Source: an uncultured Alphaproteobacteria bacterium (GTDB lineage: Bacteria > Pseudomonadota > Alphaproteobacteria > RF32 > CAG-239). From it: a DNA stretch of 64,000 bases. The notes under the pieces are model-generated. The model was not told the origin of the DNA. It worked only from the letters and a program-made list of their open reading frames with translations, and did not search any database. The DNA lies in assembly GCA_944391405.1 (NCBI GenBank), contig CALXTN010000003.1:1-64000 (forward strand). The letters are read 5' to 3'. How positions within the stretch are numbered: position 1 is the first letter of the stretch; the number at the start of each line of letters is the position of its first letter. This document shows, piece after piece, positions 1 through 7,337 of this stretch. The translations under genes were made by a program, and so were the position numbers.

Positions 1-116
1 CAACCCATACAGAAGATGCTGTTGTTTCGGAATCTGTTGCTGATGCAGAACCTAAAACGGCTTTTGCAAAAATGAAAACATTTGTACGTAAGGCTGTTGA
101 TTGTTGCATTGAATAG
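1..116 (+). CDS. 3' end of an unidentified protein (cut by window edge)
   Basis: An open frame enters from the left edge (first full codon at base 3) and ends with TAG at 114-116. Only 37 residues are visible: an acidic, alanine-rich stretch followed by a basic tail ending in DCCIE. That is too little to assign a family. The ribosome-binding site of the next gene follows within 20 bases, so the two genes could share a transcript. Confidence concerns the existence of the coding end only. Confidence 0.5.
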   Translation, partial: THTEDAVVSESVADAEPKTAFAKMKTFVRKAVDCCIE

Positions 117-141
117 AATTATTTAATTTGTGGAGGTATTT

Positions 142-492
142 ATGAAAAAGTTTTTCTATTTGTTAATTGTTTCTTTTCTTACCATTGTAGGGCAAGCCAA
201 GGCTGAAGATGATATCAGTGCCGATAAAATTTATTTCTTCACCTATGATGGTTGTCCTTATTGCAGAATGGCAGATGACCATATCAACAAAACGCACACT
301 AATCTCAATATTGAAAAAATTGATATCTATAAACCCGGTGGAATGTACCTATTCAAAAAGTGTGCCGAAAAATTTAATCTCGGACGCAATATCGGTACGC
401 CTCTCTTTTGCATGGGGGATAATTATCTTATGGGGTGGTCTGAAGATAATCAAAAACGTTTTGATGAATTGAGTGTCCACTTCAAAAAATAA
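142..492 (+). CDS. secreted thioredoxin/glutaredoxin-like protein with CPYC motif
   Basis: This 116-aa protein begins with a classical signal peptide (MKK start, hydrophobic core, cleavage probably after QAKA near residue 21). It then has a short beta strand leading into CPYC at residues 38-41, the redox-active CxxC of thioredoxin-fold proteins. A GTPLFC segment downstream provides the cis-Pro loop. An upstream GTG at 130 is in frame, but GGAGG at 132-136 sits at the right distance for ATG 142. The role is probably thiol-disulfide exchange in the periplasm. The partner is unknown, and no DsbB or DsbD homologue is nearby. It is short compared with DsbA or DsbC and resembles a bare glutaredoxin fold. 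A strong terminator follows. Confidence 0.75.
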   Translation: MKKFFYLLIVSFLTIVGQAKAEDDISADKIYFFTYDGCPYCRMADDHINKTHTNLNIEKIDIYKPGGMYLFKKCAEKFNLGRNIGTPLFCMGDNYLMGWSEDNQKRFDELSVHFKK

Positions 493-510
493 TTTTCTTT
501 TTCCATCCTT

Positions 511-541
511 GAAAATCGCCTCTATCATCGAGGCGATTTTC
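511..541 (+). terminator. rho-independent terminator of the thioredoxin-like gene
   Basis: Perfect 12-bp inverted repeat (511-522 with 530-541) around a 7-nt loop. The base of the stem is A/T-rich, so T residues close the right arm. It lies 18 bases after the stop codon. Confidence 0.8.
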
Positions 542-628
542 ATATATTACATTGCGGCAAAAACAAGAAATTTTGTTGCATTCGTCATTCTTTGAACTAT
601 ACTTACCTTAATTTTGAAGGAGTTTTTT

Positions 629-1273
629 ATGGACAGACCTTTACCCATTGAGATTATGAAAAAAGCTGTACGAGGGATTAGTTATATTTCTCATCCGCTG
701 AGATTGCGTATTCTTGAATATCTTGATGTTCATGGAGCTTCTTCTGTTTCTGCCATAACAAAGGCTCTTAATGAAGAACAAGCTATTATTTCGCAAAGTC
801 TTAAAAAGATGCGCGAAAATAATTTGGTCAAAACAACACGACGTGGAATTTTTATATATTACGATATTTGTGAAGAGTATCCGGCGAGCATTTTCGTTTG
901 TCTTCGCAAACTTTATGCCTATATGACGGATTGTTTTTTCTTTTTGCAAGATGGTGTCAAGGAGATGCTTCCAGCTGACTACACCATGATGACAGCTAAT
1001 CGTATGAAACTTTTTGCACACTTTGATAAAATGCGAATCTTAGAGTGGTTGACACTTTATGGGCGGCAGAATGTTACTGAAATTGTTAACGGGATAGAAC
1101 TGGAGCAACTTAAAGTATCCCAATTCTTAAAAAAACTTCGTGATGACGGTTTTGTTACAGCTGAAAGACAAGGGCGTTTTATTTTTTACAATATTACCGA
1201 TGGCGTACATAAAACCTGCATCCAATGTATTCATAAACGGTATAATTCCCTTAAAAACAAAGATGATTTTTAA
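629..1273 (+). CDS. double ArsR-type winged-helix transcriptional regulator
   Basis: This 214-aa protein consists of two consecutive ArsR-like winged-helix domains. The first is at about residues 10-80 and contains HPLRLRILEYL, a recognition helix around QAIISQSLKKM and a wing with RRGIFIYY. The second is at about 125-200 with FDKMRILEWL, EQLKVSQFLKKL and RQGRFIFYNI. The two halves are clearly similar, suggesting internal duplication. ArsR proteins normally act as dimers of single-domain chains, so this one may bind DNA as a pseudodimer. No obvious CxC metal site is seen. ATG 629 is chosen because GAAGGA lies at 617-622; the frame is open upstream to 614. The stop overlaps the stop of the convergent beta-lactamase gene. 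Confidence 0.8.
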   Translation: MDRPLPIEIMKKAVRGISYISHPLRLRILEYLDVHGASSVSAITKALNEEQAIISQSLKKMRENNLVKTTRRGIFIYYDICEEYPASIFVCLRKLYAYMTDCFFFLQDGVKEMLPADYTMMTANRMKLFAHFDKMRILEWLTLYGRQNVTEIVNGIELEQLKVSQFLKKLRDDGFVTAERQGRFIFYNITDGVHKTCIQCIHKRYNSLKNKDDF

Positions 1274-2172
1274 TTAAGGCAACTTCTTTTCATATAAATT
1301 TGTTGTGATATTTTTGCAATGATTTCAGCATTAGTTTTATCACTCTCGTAAGAATCGGATACCATAATTGCCAGATAATATTTTTTATTACCTTCTTTAA
1401 TAATAGCCACATCATTATCGGCGATTTTCTTTCCGTCTTGCAGCCTTGACGAAGAACCGGTTTTATGCGCAACAGTTACAGATTTAGGTAAGTATCCTTT
1501 TATCTTATTAGCTCCGGTTACCGTGCTTTGCATAATTGACAATAACTCTTTATGCAACTCTTCTGCAAATAATTTCTTCTCATCTATCTTTTTCAGCAAT
1601 GCTAAAATTTCATGTAGCGGAGCCCTATTTTGATATTGCATCATATCTTCTCTATTCATTGTGTCTTCGGTTACTTTTATTTCTGTTTCCGGTAAGCCTA
1701 TTGCGTGAATATATTTTTCTACCGAATCTGTTCCTCCCGCCCATTTGATTAGAATATCGCAAGCATTGTTATCACTTTCTGCCACCATATAATATAGCAG
1801 CTCATGCAGAGATAATTTCAAATTTTTGACACCATATTTTTCACGAAGCGGACTATACGTATTTTCTTTTATATCAGCAGAAGAAATATTTATTTTGTTT
1901 TCCAGATTTAATTTTTCACGATTTATTTTATCTAATACAGCAACGGCAACATGCAACTTAAAAACACTTAATAAAGGGTATTTTTTTTGATTATTTTGAT
2001 AGGTTACTTGATCATCCGCATACCCTATTCCGATATTTGCTTTATAGTCAGAATATTGCCTACCTATTGCCTTTAAATTCTGTTCTGTCGCATTATTTGT
2101 TTTCACAAAACATACAATCCACGCAAACAATAAAATAGCACTCAGAAGCAATATTTTTTGTATTTTCGGCAT
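1270..2172 (-). CDS. class A serine beta-lactamase
   Basis: This 300-aa protein carries all class A signatures. They are S69-V-F-K72 (nucleophile and general base), S133-D-N135, an omega-loop E169 four residues before N173 (E-D-T-M-N, the E166/N170 pair), and K237-T-G239. The YQN after the omega loop resembles the CfxA/CblA/PER-type branch more than TEM. An N-terminal hydrophobic segment (residues 7-23) exports or anchors it in the periplasm. The expected reaction is hydrolysis of beta-lactams, probably cephalosporins; the spectrum cannot be read from sequence. AGGAG precedes the ATG. The gene lies downstream of two tRNAs, separated from them by a terminator, and is convergent with the ArsR-type gene. 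No mobile element flanks it, so it looks resident. Confidence 0.9.
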   Translation of the reverse strand: MPKIQKILLLSAILLFAWIVCFVKTNNATEQNLKAIGRQYSDYKANIGIGYADDQVTYQNNQKKYPLLSVFKLHVAVAVLDKINREKLNLENKINISSADIKENTYSPLREKYGVKNLKLSLHELLYYMVAESDNNACDILIKWAGGTDSVEKYIHAIGLPETEIKVTEDTMNREDMMQYQNRAPLHEILALLKKIDEKKLFAEELHKELLSIMQSTVTGANKIKGYLPKSVTVAHKTGSSSRLQDGKKIADNDVAIIKEGNKKYYLAIMVSDSYESDKTNAEIIAKISQQIYMKRSCLN

Positions 2173-2190
2173 TTTCTTCTCCTATCATCA

Positions 2191-2224
2191 AAAAACCGTT
2201 CCCTATTGCTAAGGAACGGTTTTT
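2191..2224 (-). terminator. terminator of the tRNA-Cys/tRNA-Asn unit
   Basis: A perfect 12-bp inverted repeat (2191-2202 with 2213-2224) with a 10-nt loop ends in T residues on the minus strand. It lies between the tRNA-Asn 3' end and the beta-lactamase start and should insulate that gene from tRNA transcription. Confidence 0.75.
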
Positions 2225-2226
2225 AG

Positions 2227-2301
2227 TGGCTCCGACTGCTGGGCTCGAACCAGCGACCAATCGGTTAACAGCCGATTGCTCTACCACTGAGCTAAGTCGG
2301 A
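2227..2301 (-). tRNA. tRNA-Asn (GUU)
   Basis: The reverse complement folds as a complete 75-nt tRNA. The acceptor stem TCCGACT pairs with AGTCGGA, the D-loop is standard, the anticodon loop reads CTGTTAA (anticodon GTT), the T-arm contains GGTTCGAGCC, and CCA is encoded. It is co-oriented with tRNA-Cys 10 bases upstream and probably co-transcribed. Confidence 0.95.
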
Positions 2302-2311
2302 ATATACTTAT

Positions 2312-2386
2312 TGGAGGCCGGTACCGGAATTGAACCGATGTACAAGGATTTGCAGTCCTCTGCATGAGCCACTCTGCCAACCGGCC
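2312..2386 (-). tRNA. tRNA-Cys (GCA)
   Basis: The reverse complement gives a complete 75-nt cloverleaf. The acceptor stem is GGCCGGT/ACCGGCC, the anticodon loop contains GCA, the T-loop is GGTTCAATTCC, and the 3' end reads TCCA. It is the first tRNA of a two-gene unit. Confidence 0.95.
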
Positions 2387-2421
2387 AACTCAAAGTACCA
2401 ACGTCAACGTGGTGATTTGTA

Positions 2422-2449
2422 TATATACATAAAAATTTTTGAACGTCAA
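2422..2449 (-). promoter_or_regulatory. predicted promoter of the tRNA-Cys/tRNA-Asn unit
   Basis: On the minus strand, TTGACG (complement of 2444-2449) is followed after 16 bp by TATATA (2422-2427), 36 bases before tRNA-Cys. The hexamers are close to the sigma-70 consensus. Confidence 0.5.
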
Positions 2450-2572
2450 TAGATTTTTTTTAAAAATGTTATTTTTTTTATTCTGTGGATATCTTGATTG
2501 TGCATATCTCTTAAAAAGATGTTATATCCTTTATTGTTTTTTGCCATATTTATACCGTTTTTAGGAGATTTA

Positions 2573-3004
2573 ATGATGAAAATTGCAGTTGCTTCCGATC
2601 ATGCCGGATTTGAAATGAAAGATTTTATTGCGAAGACACTTTATGAAAAAAATTATGATGTCCTAGATTTGGGTACTTCCGATTGTTCTTCAGTTGATTA
2701 CCCAACTTTTGCCGACAAAATGGCTCAATGTATCTTAGCTCGTCAGGCTGATTTGGGAATTTTGGTTTGCGGAACAGGAATCGGTATTTCTATCCGCGCA
2801 AATAGATATAAGGGTATTCGCGCCGCCCTACTTTATTCTGATGAAGTTGCTAAAATGGCTAAACAACACAATAACGCTAACGTTATCGTTTTTGGTGGTC
2901 GGACTATGGATAAAAATGATGTCTTAAATAGAATCTATATTTTCTTAAATACTCAGTTTGAAGGCGGAAGACATCAGAAAAGAATCGATTTATTGGATTT
3001 GTAA
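2573..3004 (+). CDS. rpiB: ribose-5-phosphate isomerase B
   Basis: This 143-aa RpiB/LacAB-family protein interconverts ribose 5-phosphate and ribulose 5-phosphate in the non-oxidative pentose phosphate pathway. Family hallmarks are the N-terminal ASDHAGFE, the VCGTGIGISI anion-hole loop with the catalytic Cys, the NKxKGIRAAL-like segment (here NRYKGIRAAL), and HNNANVIVFGGR. An upstream in-frame start at 2498 would add a hydrophobic leader foreign to the family. AGGAG at 2563-2567 selects ATG 2573 or the adjacent ATG 2576. glyA follows after 21 bases, an rpiB-glyA arrangement common in bacteria and probably an operon. Confidence 0.92.
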   Translation: MMKIAVASDHAGFEMKDFIAKTLYEKNYDVLDLGTSDCSSVDYPTFADKMAQCILARQADLGILVCGTGIGISIRANRYKGIRAALLYSDEVAKMAKQHNNANVIVFGGRTMDKNDVLNRIYIFLNTQFEGGRHQKRIDLLDL

Positions 3005-3025
3005 TTTGCTTTTATGAGGCTATAG

Positions 3026-4282
3026 ATGAATACGACAGATTTGAAAGATTTTGATGCAGATATATATGAGGCTATTCATGATGAATTGGTCAGACAGCAA
3101 AATAATGTTGAATTAATTGCTTCTGAAAATATTGTCTCTAAAGCTGTTTTGGAAGCACAGGGTTCCATCTTAACAAACAAATATGCGGAAGGATATCCCG
3201 GACACCGTTACTACGGCGGATGTGCTTTTGTTGATAAAATTGAACAACTGGCAATTGATAGATTAAAACGACTATTTAATGCACAATTTGCTAATGTGCA
3301 GCCGCATTCCGGTTCTCAGGCAAATATGGCTGTTTTCGGCGCTTTGCTTAAACCTGGTGATACCATTCTTGGTATGAGCCTTGATGCCGGGGGGCACTTA
3401 ACTCATGGCGCAAAAGTTTCTTTTTCCGGTAAATGGTTTAACTCTATTCAATATGGTGTTGAAAAAGAATCCGGTTTAATTGATTATGAACAGGTTCGTA
3501 GTCTTGCTCATCATCATAAGCCAAAACTCATTATTGCAGGTTGTTCTTCGTATCCACGACAAATTGATTTTGTTAAGTTTAGAGCTATTGCTAATGAATG
3601 TGGAGCTTTTTTAATGGTTGACATGGCTCACTTTGCCGGTCTTGTTGCCAGCGGTCTTTATCCGAATCCTTTAACATTTGCCGATGTTGTTACAACAACA
3701 ACTCATAAAACACTGCGTGGTCCTCGCGGTGGAGCTATTTTAACTAACAATGCCGATATTGCTAAAAAAATTAATTCCGCTATTTTTCCCGGAATGCAAG
3801 GTGGTCCTTTGGAACATGTTATTGCTGCGAAAGCTGTTTGTTTTAAAGAAGCCTTAAGCGATGAATTTAAGGCTTATTCAGAACAAGTGATTAAGAACGC
3901 CAAAGTTTTGGGTGATATTCTTATGGAACGCGGACTTAAATTAGTTACAGGTGGAACAGATACGCATTTGCTTTTAGTTGACTTAACCCCTAAAGGTATC
4001 AATGGAAAGGAATTAACTGAAGCTCTTGAATTGGTAAATATCACAGCAAATAAAAATGCTATTCCGTTTGATCCGCTTCCGCCGTCTGTGACTTCCGGAA
4101 TCCGATTAGGAACACCGGCTGGAACAACCCGTGGTTTTAAGGAAAAAGAATTTATGCTTATCGGGCAAGCTATCGCAGATATTGTTGATGCTTTACATAC
4201 ATCAAATATTGATGAAGTTACCAAGAAAACAAAAGCCAAAATTTTGGAATTAACTTCGGCTTTTCCGATTTATCAAGATTAA
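3026..4282 (+). CDS. glyA: serine hydroxymethyltransferase
   Basis: This 418-aa PLP enzyme converts serine and tetrahydrofolate to glycine and 5,10-methylene-tetrahydrofolate. The PLP lysine motif [14 protein letters not shown] is intact near residue 230, as are the N-terminal NVELIASEN and the [15 protein letters not shown] signature. Length matches the bacterial family. It is the second gene of the rpiB-glyA unit. The methylene-THF it makes is the carbon donor for ThyX, encoded at 30.2 kb. A terminator just past the stop lies inside the 3' end of the convergent AlkD-like gene. Confidence 0.97.
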   Translation: MNTTDLKDFDADIYEAIHDELVRQQNNVELIASENIVSKAVLEAQGSILTNKYAEGYPGHRYYGGCAFVDKIEQLAIDRLKRLFNAQFANVQPHSGSQANMAVFGALLKPGDTILGMSLDAGGHLTHGAKVSFSGKWFNSIQYGVEKESGLIDYEQVRSLAHHHKPKLIIAGCSSYPRQIDFVKFRAIANECGAFLMVDMAHFAGLVASGLYPNPLTFADVVTTTTHKTLRGPRGGAILTNNADIAKKINSAIFPGMQGGPLEHVIAAKAVCFKEALSDEFKAYSEQVIKNAKVLGDILMERGLKLVTGGTDTHLLLVDLTPKGINGKELTEALELVNITANKNAIPFDPLPPSVTSGIRLGTPAGTTRGFKEKEFMLIGQAIADIVDALHTSNIDEVTKKTKAKILELTSAFPIYQD

Positions 4283-4293
4283 ATCTAATGTGC

Positions 4294-4983
4294 TCATTTT
4301 TTAGAGGCTAAAGTTCTTAAATGGATTTTAGCCTCTTTCTTTACTTGAAAAGAATCGCAAATTTTACTTATACTTTTTTGAAAAACAAATTTATCTAACG
4401 GCGTATTTTGTAGAAAAGTTTCAGTTTCGTTAGGATATTTTACATACATCATTGACAATAGCCATGCTACTGCCATTTTATCGTAAAAACCGACATATTT
4501 TTGCGCCCTGATGAGTGAAAATATTTTTTGCAAATACGCTTCATTTATAAAATAGCTCAAGGCCATAACGTAGAAAAAACGAATTTCATATTCCTTATGA
4601 CTTTGTGTAAATGGTCTAAAAGTCTCCCAATAAAGTTGTTGCTGCTGTTTGGCATCTTTGATGCTTGAACAAAAAACATCGCAAACAGCCCAACTATTTA
4701 TATAAGGTGCAAAATTTTTTATTTGCTCTATCTTATCCGGGCTTTTGCTTTGGGCTATCAGTAACGAATAGAGCATAAACTCTTCTTGGTATTTTAACTC
4801 TGTTAAAGGTGTTTTTAAATAATCTTCTGCTTTTCCGGCTTTGGCTATTTCTTTTGCTATTTGCCGTAATTTTGGAATACGCACACCCAATAAATCAATC
4901 TGGGGAGGCAAAAGTTTAGCGGAGAATTTTTGATATTTTTCCTCCGTTTCTTCTTGTAATTTTTTTAATACTTCAGTACGCAT
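4294..4983 (-). CDS. AlkD-like DNA alkylation repair protein
   Basis: This 229-aa protein resembles the DNA alkylation repair enzyme family (AlkC/AlkD, HEAT-like helical repeats). Features are GVRIPKLRQIAKEIAK near residue 33, EEFMLYSLLIAQ near 70, INSWAVCDVFC near 95, and EIRFFYVMALSYF near 130. Members remove alkylated bases such as 3- and 7-methylpurines by cradling the damaged duplex. The start overlaps the end of the nagB homologue by 11 bp, so the two are translationally linked. Family assignment is good; the actual substrate is inferred. Confidence 0.75.
   Translation of the reverse strand: MRTEVLKKLQEETEEKYQKFSAKLLPPQIDLLGVRIPKLRQIAKEIAKAGKAEDYLKTPLTELKYQEEFMLYSLLIAQSKSPDKIEQIKNFAPYINSWAVCDVFCSSIKDAKQQQQLYWETFRPFTQSHKEYEIRFFYVMALSYFINEAYLQKIFSLIRAQKYVGFYDKMAVAWLLSMMYVKYPNETETFLQNTPLDKFVFQKSISKICDSFQVKKEAKIHLRTLASKK
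4303..4340 (+). terminator. glyA terminator inside the 3' end of the convergent gene
   Basis: Arms 4303-4312 and 4327-4336 form a perfect 10-bp stem followed by TTTCTTT. The stop codon of the convergent gene is at 4294-4296, so the hairpin is also its coding sequence. Confidence 0.65.
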
Positions 4984-5764
4984 TGCGCTCTATATCTTTT
5001 AGATAAAAGATTGTTTCTTGCTCCAATTTAGAAGCAGAAGCTTCATCGCAAACATATATTCCATGACGATGCATTTGTAATGCGCTTACAGCCCAGCGAT
5101 GATTTACGCTTCCTTCTATTGCAGCTTTTGTTGCCTCAGCTTTTGCTTCTCCTGTTGCTAAAATCATTACCTCTTTTGCATCCATGATTGTACCTGTTCC
5201 TACAGTCAGAACAGTATGCGGCACTTTATTTATATCATTATCAAATAATTTTGCTTTAGCCTTCATGGTTTCTGTCGTCAAGGTCTTAACGCGCGTATGC
5301 GAATCTAATGATGAAAAAGGTTCATTAAAGGCTATATGTCCATCTGCTCCGACACCCCCTACAAATAAATCTATACCACCTTTCTGACGAATCGCTAATT
5401 CGAAATTTGCACATTCTTTTTCATAATTCTTGGTACGACCATCCAGTATATAAATATTAGCTTCTTTTGTATCGACGTGTTTTAGTAAATATTCATCCAT
5501 ATAACTACGGCAACTTTGTGGAGCATTTTTTTCCAACCCGATAAACTCATTCATGCAAAATATAACAACATTCGCAAATGATAGTTTTCCGGCACGATTT
5601 AATTCCACTAATTTTTTATACATTCCTTTTGGAGTATCACCCATAGGTAATCCTAATACAAATGGTTTAGTTGAGGTGGGGCGTGCCCGTTTGATACGAT
5701 AGGCTATATACGTTGCAGCCCAGTCGGTTACTTCTTCATAGTCGGCTTTTATGATGACACGCAT
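4973..5764 (-). CDS. nagB: glucosamine-6-phosphate deaminase homologue with altered active site
   Basis: The 263-aa protein aligns without gaps with E. coli NagB through residue 208, so residue numbers correspond. NagB converts glucosamine 6-phosphate to fructose 6-phosphate and ammonia. Conserved positions include D141, H143, E148 and K208. The general base D72, in the usual MDEYVG context, is Asn (CMNEFIG; the codon reads AAT). The substrate-phosphate loop PTGGTP is PMGDTP, and R172 is Lys. The protein may therefore be slow, inactive, or act on another phosphosugar. AAGGAG precedes the ATG. The gene follows the GT-C operon and overlaps the AlkD-like gene. Fold assignment is certain; activity is doubtful. 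Confidence 0.85.
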   Translation of the reverse strand: MRVIIKADYEEVTDWAATYIAYRIKRARPTSTKPFVLGLPMGDTPKGMYKKLVELNRAGKLSFANVVIFCMNEFIGLEKNAPQSCRSYMDEYLLKHVDTKEANIYILDGRTKNYEKECANFELAIRQKGGIDLFVGGVGADGHIAFNEPFSSLDSHTRVKTLTTETMKAKAKLFDNDINKVPHTVLTVGTGTIMDAKEVMILATGEAKAEATKAAIEGSVNHRWAVSALQMHRHGIYVCDEASASKLEQETIFYLKDIERNAY

Positions 5765-5817
5765 GGCACTTCTCCTTTATATATTCTTTTGTTTTATTGA
5801 TATACTTTAATATATAG

Positions 5818-5852
5818 AAACATTAGTAAACTTTTTGCTAATGTTTGTCAAC
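5818..5852 (-). promoter_or_regulatory. inverted repeat and possible promoter upstream of the nagB homologue
   Basis: Perfect 9-bp arms at 5818-5826 and 5838-5846 flank 11 bases. On the minus strand a TTGACA (5847-5852) is followed after 17 bp by TACTAA, overlapping the repeat. This is an operator-like layout. The right arm includes the stop codon of the preceding gene. A terminator is less likely because no T-run follows. Confidence 0.35.
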
Positions 5853-7337
5853 GTACTCGTAGCTTTTTGTTTGGACATTATAGCGGCAATCATAACTTTG
5901 ATATTCCGGTTTCAAGATATATAAATCATCTCGATTAAGAGGGGTATACATTTCTTGCAACATATGACTGCTAATCCAATGTATCGGATGTACACCTATT
6001 TCTCCCCTATACTCCCGATAGGTGTCATAATAATTTTTTCCATAGATTATTTTTGGGCGGTACTTTCTGATTAAACTCTCTAAATCTGATATTGGACGGA
6101 TGCCTATTGTTGCTGCTATTACGTCTATTTGACCTTTCAAATTCCAGATAAAATCTATATCTTTATTGAATAAATTATATCCTATGCGATAGCCGTTTAC
6201 AACATAGTCGCATGGATTGGTTAACCTTAACACAAAACCTGATGCTCCGTATTTATAATCATCTCCCACAGTAATACGCTGTCTATATATATTCGCATAT
6301 ATTCCGCCTAAAACTATAAAATAGCTCAATACTATATATGAGAACCATTGTTTCTTTTTAATTATCTCTGCAACGAACACTCCGGCCAATGTTGATGCTA
6401 ATGCATGCAATAATGCAAAATAGTACACAAACGGAGTAAAATAATACATACGTATCAAGTATTCCATAATAAATATTATTGCAAAGGTTTTGACATATAC
6501 ATCCCCATCATAAACATTTTTTACCAAGGCATATATTGCCAATAATATTGGCACAGTCATTTCAAAACTTGGATGGATATAGCGTCTGGTATAAAAAACA
6601 TCCGGTATATGTGAATTTAACTCAAAGTTTGCTTTGATGTACATTGTCAATATATCTTCGTAATATAAAAATGCCAAAAACGCTACAAATATGAGCAGAG
6701 GAATGCTACCACTTATAATACAATCTTTCAATTGTATCTTTTTTTCTCTTATCAGCCATAGAATAATCAAACCTATTCCAATTAGGATTAAGGCTGCTTT
6801 TTGCGTAAACATAAATGATGCAAAAAAAAGTATTAAGGAAACAAATAAAGATAGTACTCGTTTGTCTCGCATATAACAAAACAGATAATATATACCGGCT
6901 ATTATTGCTGTTGCCATAAAATTATCCGGCTTAAAATCTTTGTTATATAAACTTTCTTGCGGAAGAGCGCAAAATGCCGCTGCCACTAAACCACCTATCT
7001 TATTTGATAAAAAATCTTTATGCAGGCGATATATATACCACAGCATTAGAAGAAAAACAGTTACAGTCAACATATTAACCGCATCAACCGCACGCAAACT
7101 GTATTCATAATAACCAACTAAAGGTGCGCCCACATACCACAATAGCGGATTATGATGTTGAAAGAAATCTTTATACGGTAATTTTCCGTTCCAGACTAAC
7201 CATGATGTATGTACGTGTTCTAACGTATCTCCATCTCCGGATCCGCTATAAATTATCGTCCAATACAGTAGCCCTCCGCAGAAAATTAAATATAATCCTA
7301 AAATAGCTTTTATTATATTTTCTTTATTAAAAAGCAT
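5838..7337 (-). CDS. polytopic GT-C-like glycosyltransferase (paralogue 2)
   Basis: This 499-aa membrane protein has roughly ten hydrophobic helices. A conserved periplasmic loop near residues 35-60 contains GDTLEHVHTSWL and FFQHHNPLLWY, followed by a soluble C-terminal part. The layout is that of GT-C/ArnT-PMT-type transferases that use polyprenyl-phosphate sugars; the acidic loop residues would be catalytic. It is a clear paralogue of the gene directly upstream, sharing the HHNPLLWY motif and the NPCDYVVNGY-like C-terminal segment. An earlier in-frame start at 7385 exists, but AAGGA 9 bases before ATG 7337 favours the shorter form, which overlaps the upstream gene by 11 bp. The sugar and acceptor are unknown. 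Confidence 0.7.
   Translation of the reverse strand: MLFNKENIIKAILGLYLIFCGGLLYWTIIYSGSGDGDTLEHVHTSWLVWNGKLPYKDFFQHHNPLLWYVGAPLVGYYEYSLRAVDAVNMLTVTVFLLMLWYIYRLHKDFLSNKIGGLVAAAFCALPQESLYNKDFKPDNFMATAIIAGIYYLFCYMRDKRVLSLFVSLILFFASFMFTQKAALILIGIGLIILWLIREKKIQLKDCIISGSIPLLIFVAFLAFLYYEDILTMYIKANFELNSHIPDVFYTRRYIHPSFEMTVPILLAIYALVKNVYDGDVYVKTFAIIFIMEYLIRMYYFTPFVYYFALLHALASTLAGVFVAEIIKKKQWFSYIVLSYFIVLGGIYANIYRQRITVGDDYKYGASGFVLRLTNPCDYVVNGYRIGYNLFNKDIDFIWNLKGQIDVIAATIGIRPISDLESLIRKYRPKIIYGKNYYDTYREYRGEIGVHPIHWISSHMLQEMYTPLNRDDLYILKPEYQSYDCRYNVQTKSYEYVDKH

Noticed and set aside
2093-2380. 95-aa minus-strand ORF running through the tRNA genes.
   Set aside because: It translates through tRNA-Cys and tRNA-Asn and into the beta-lactamase start in another frame; not a gene.
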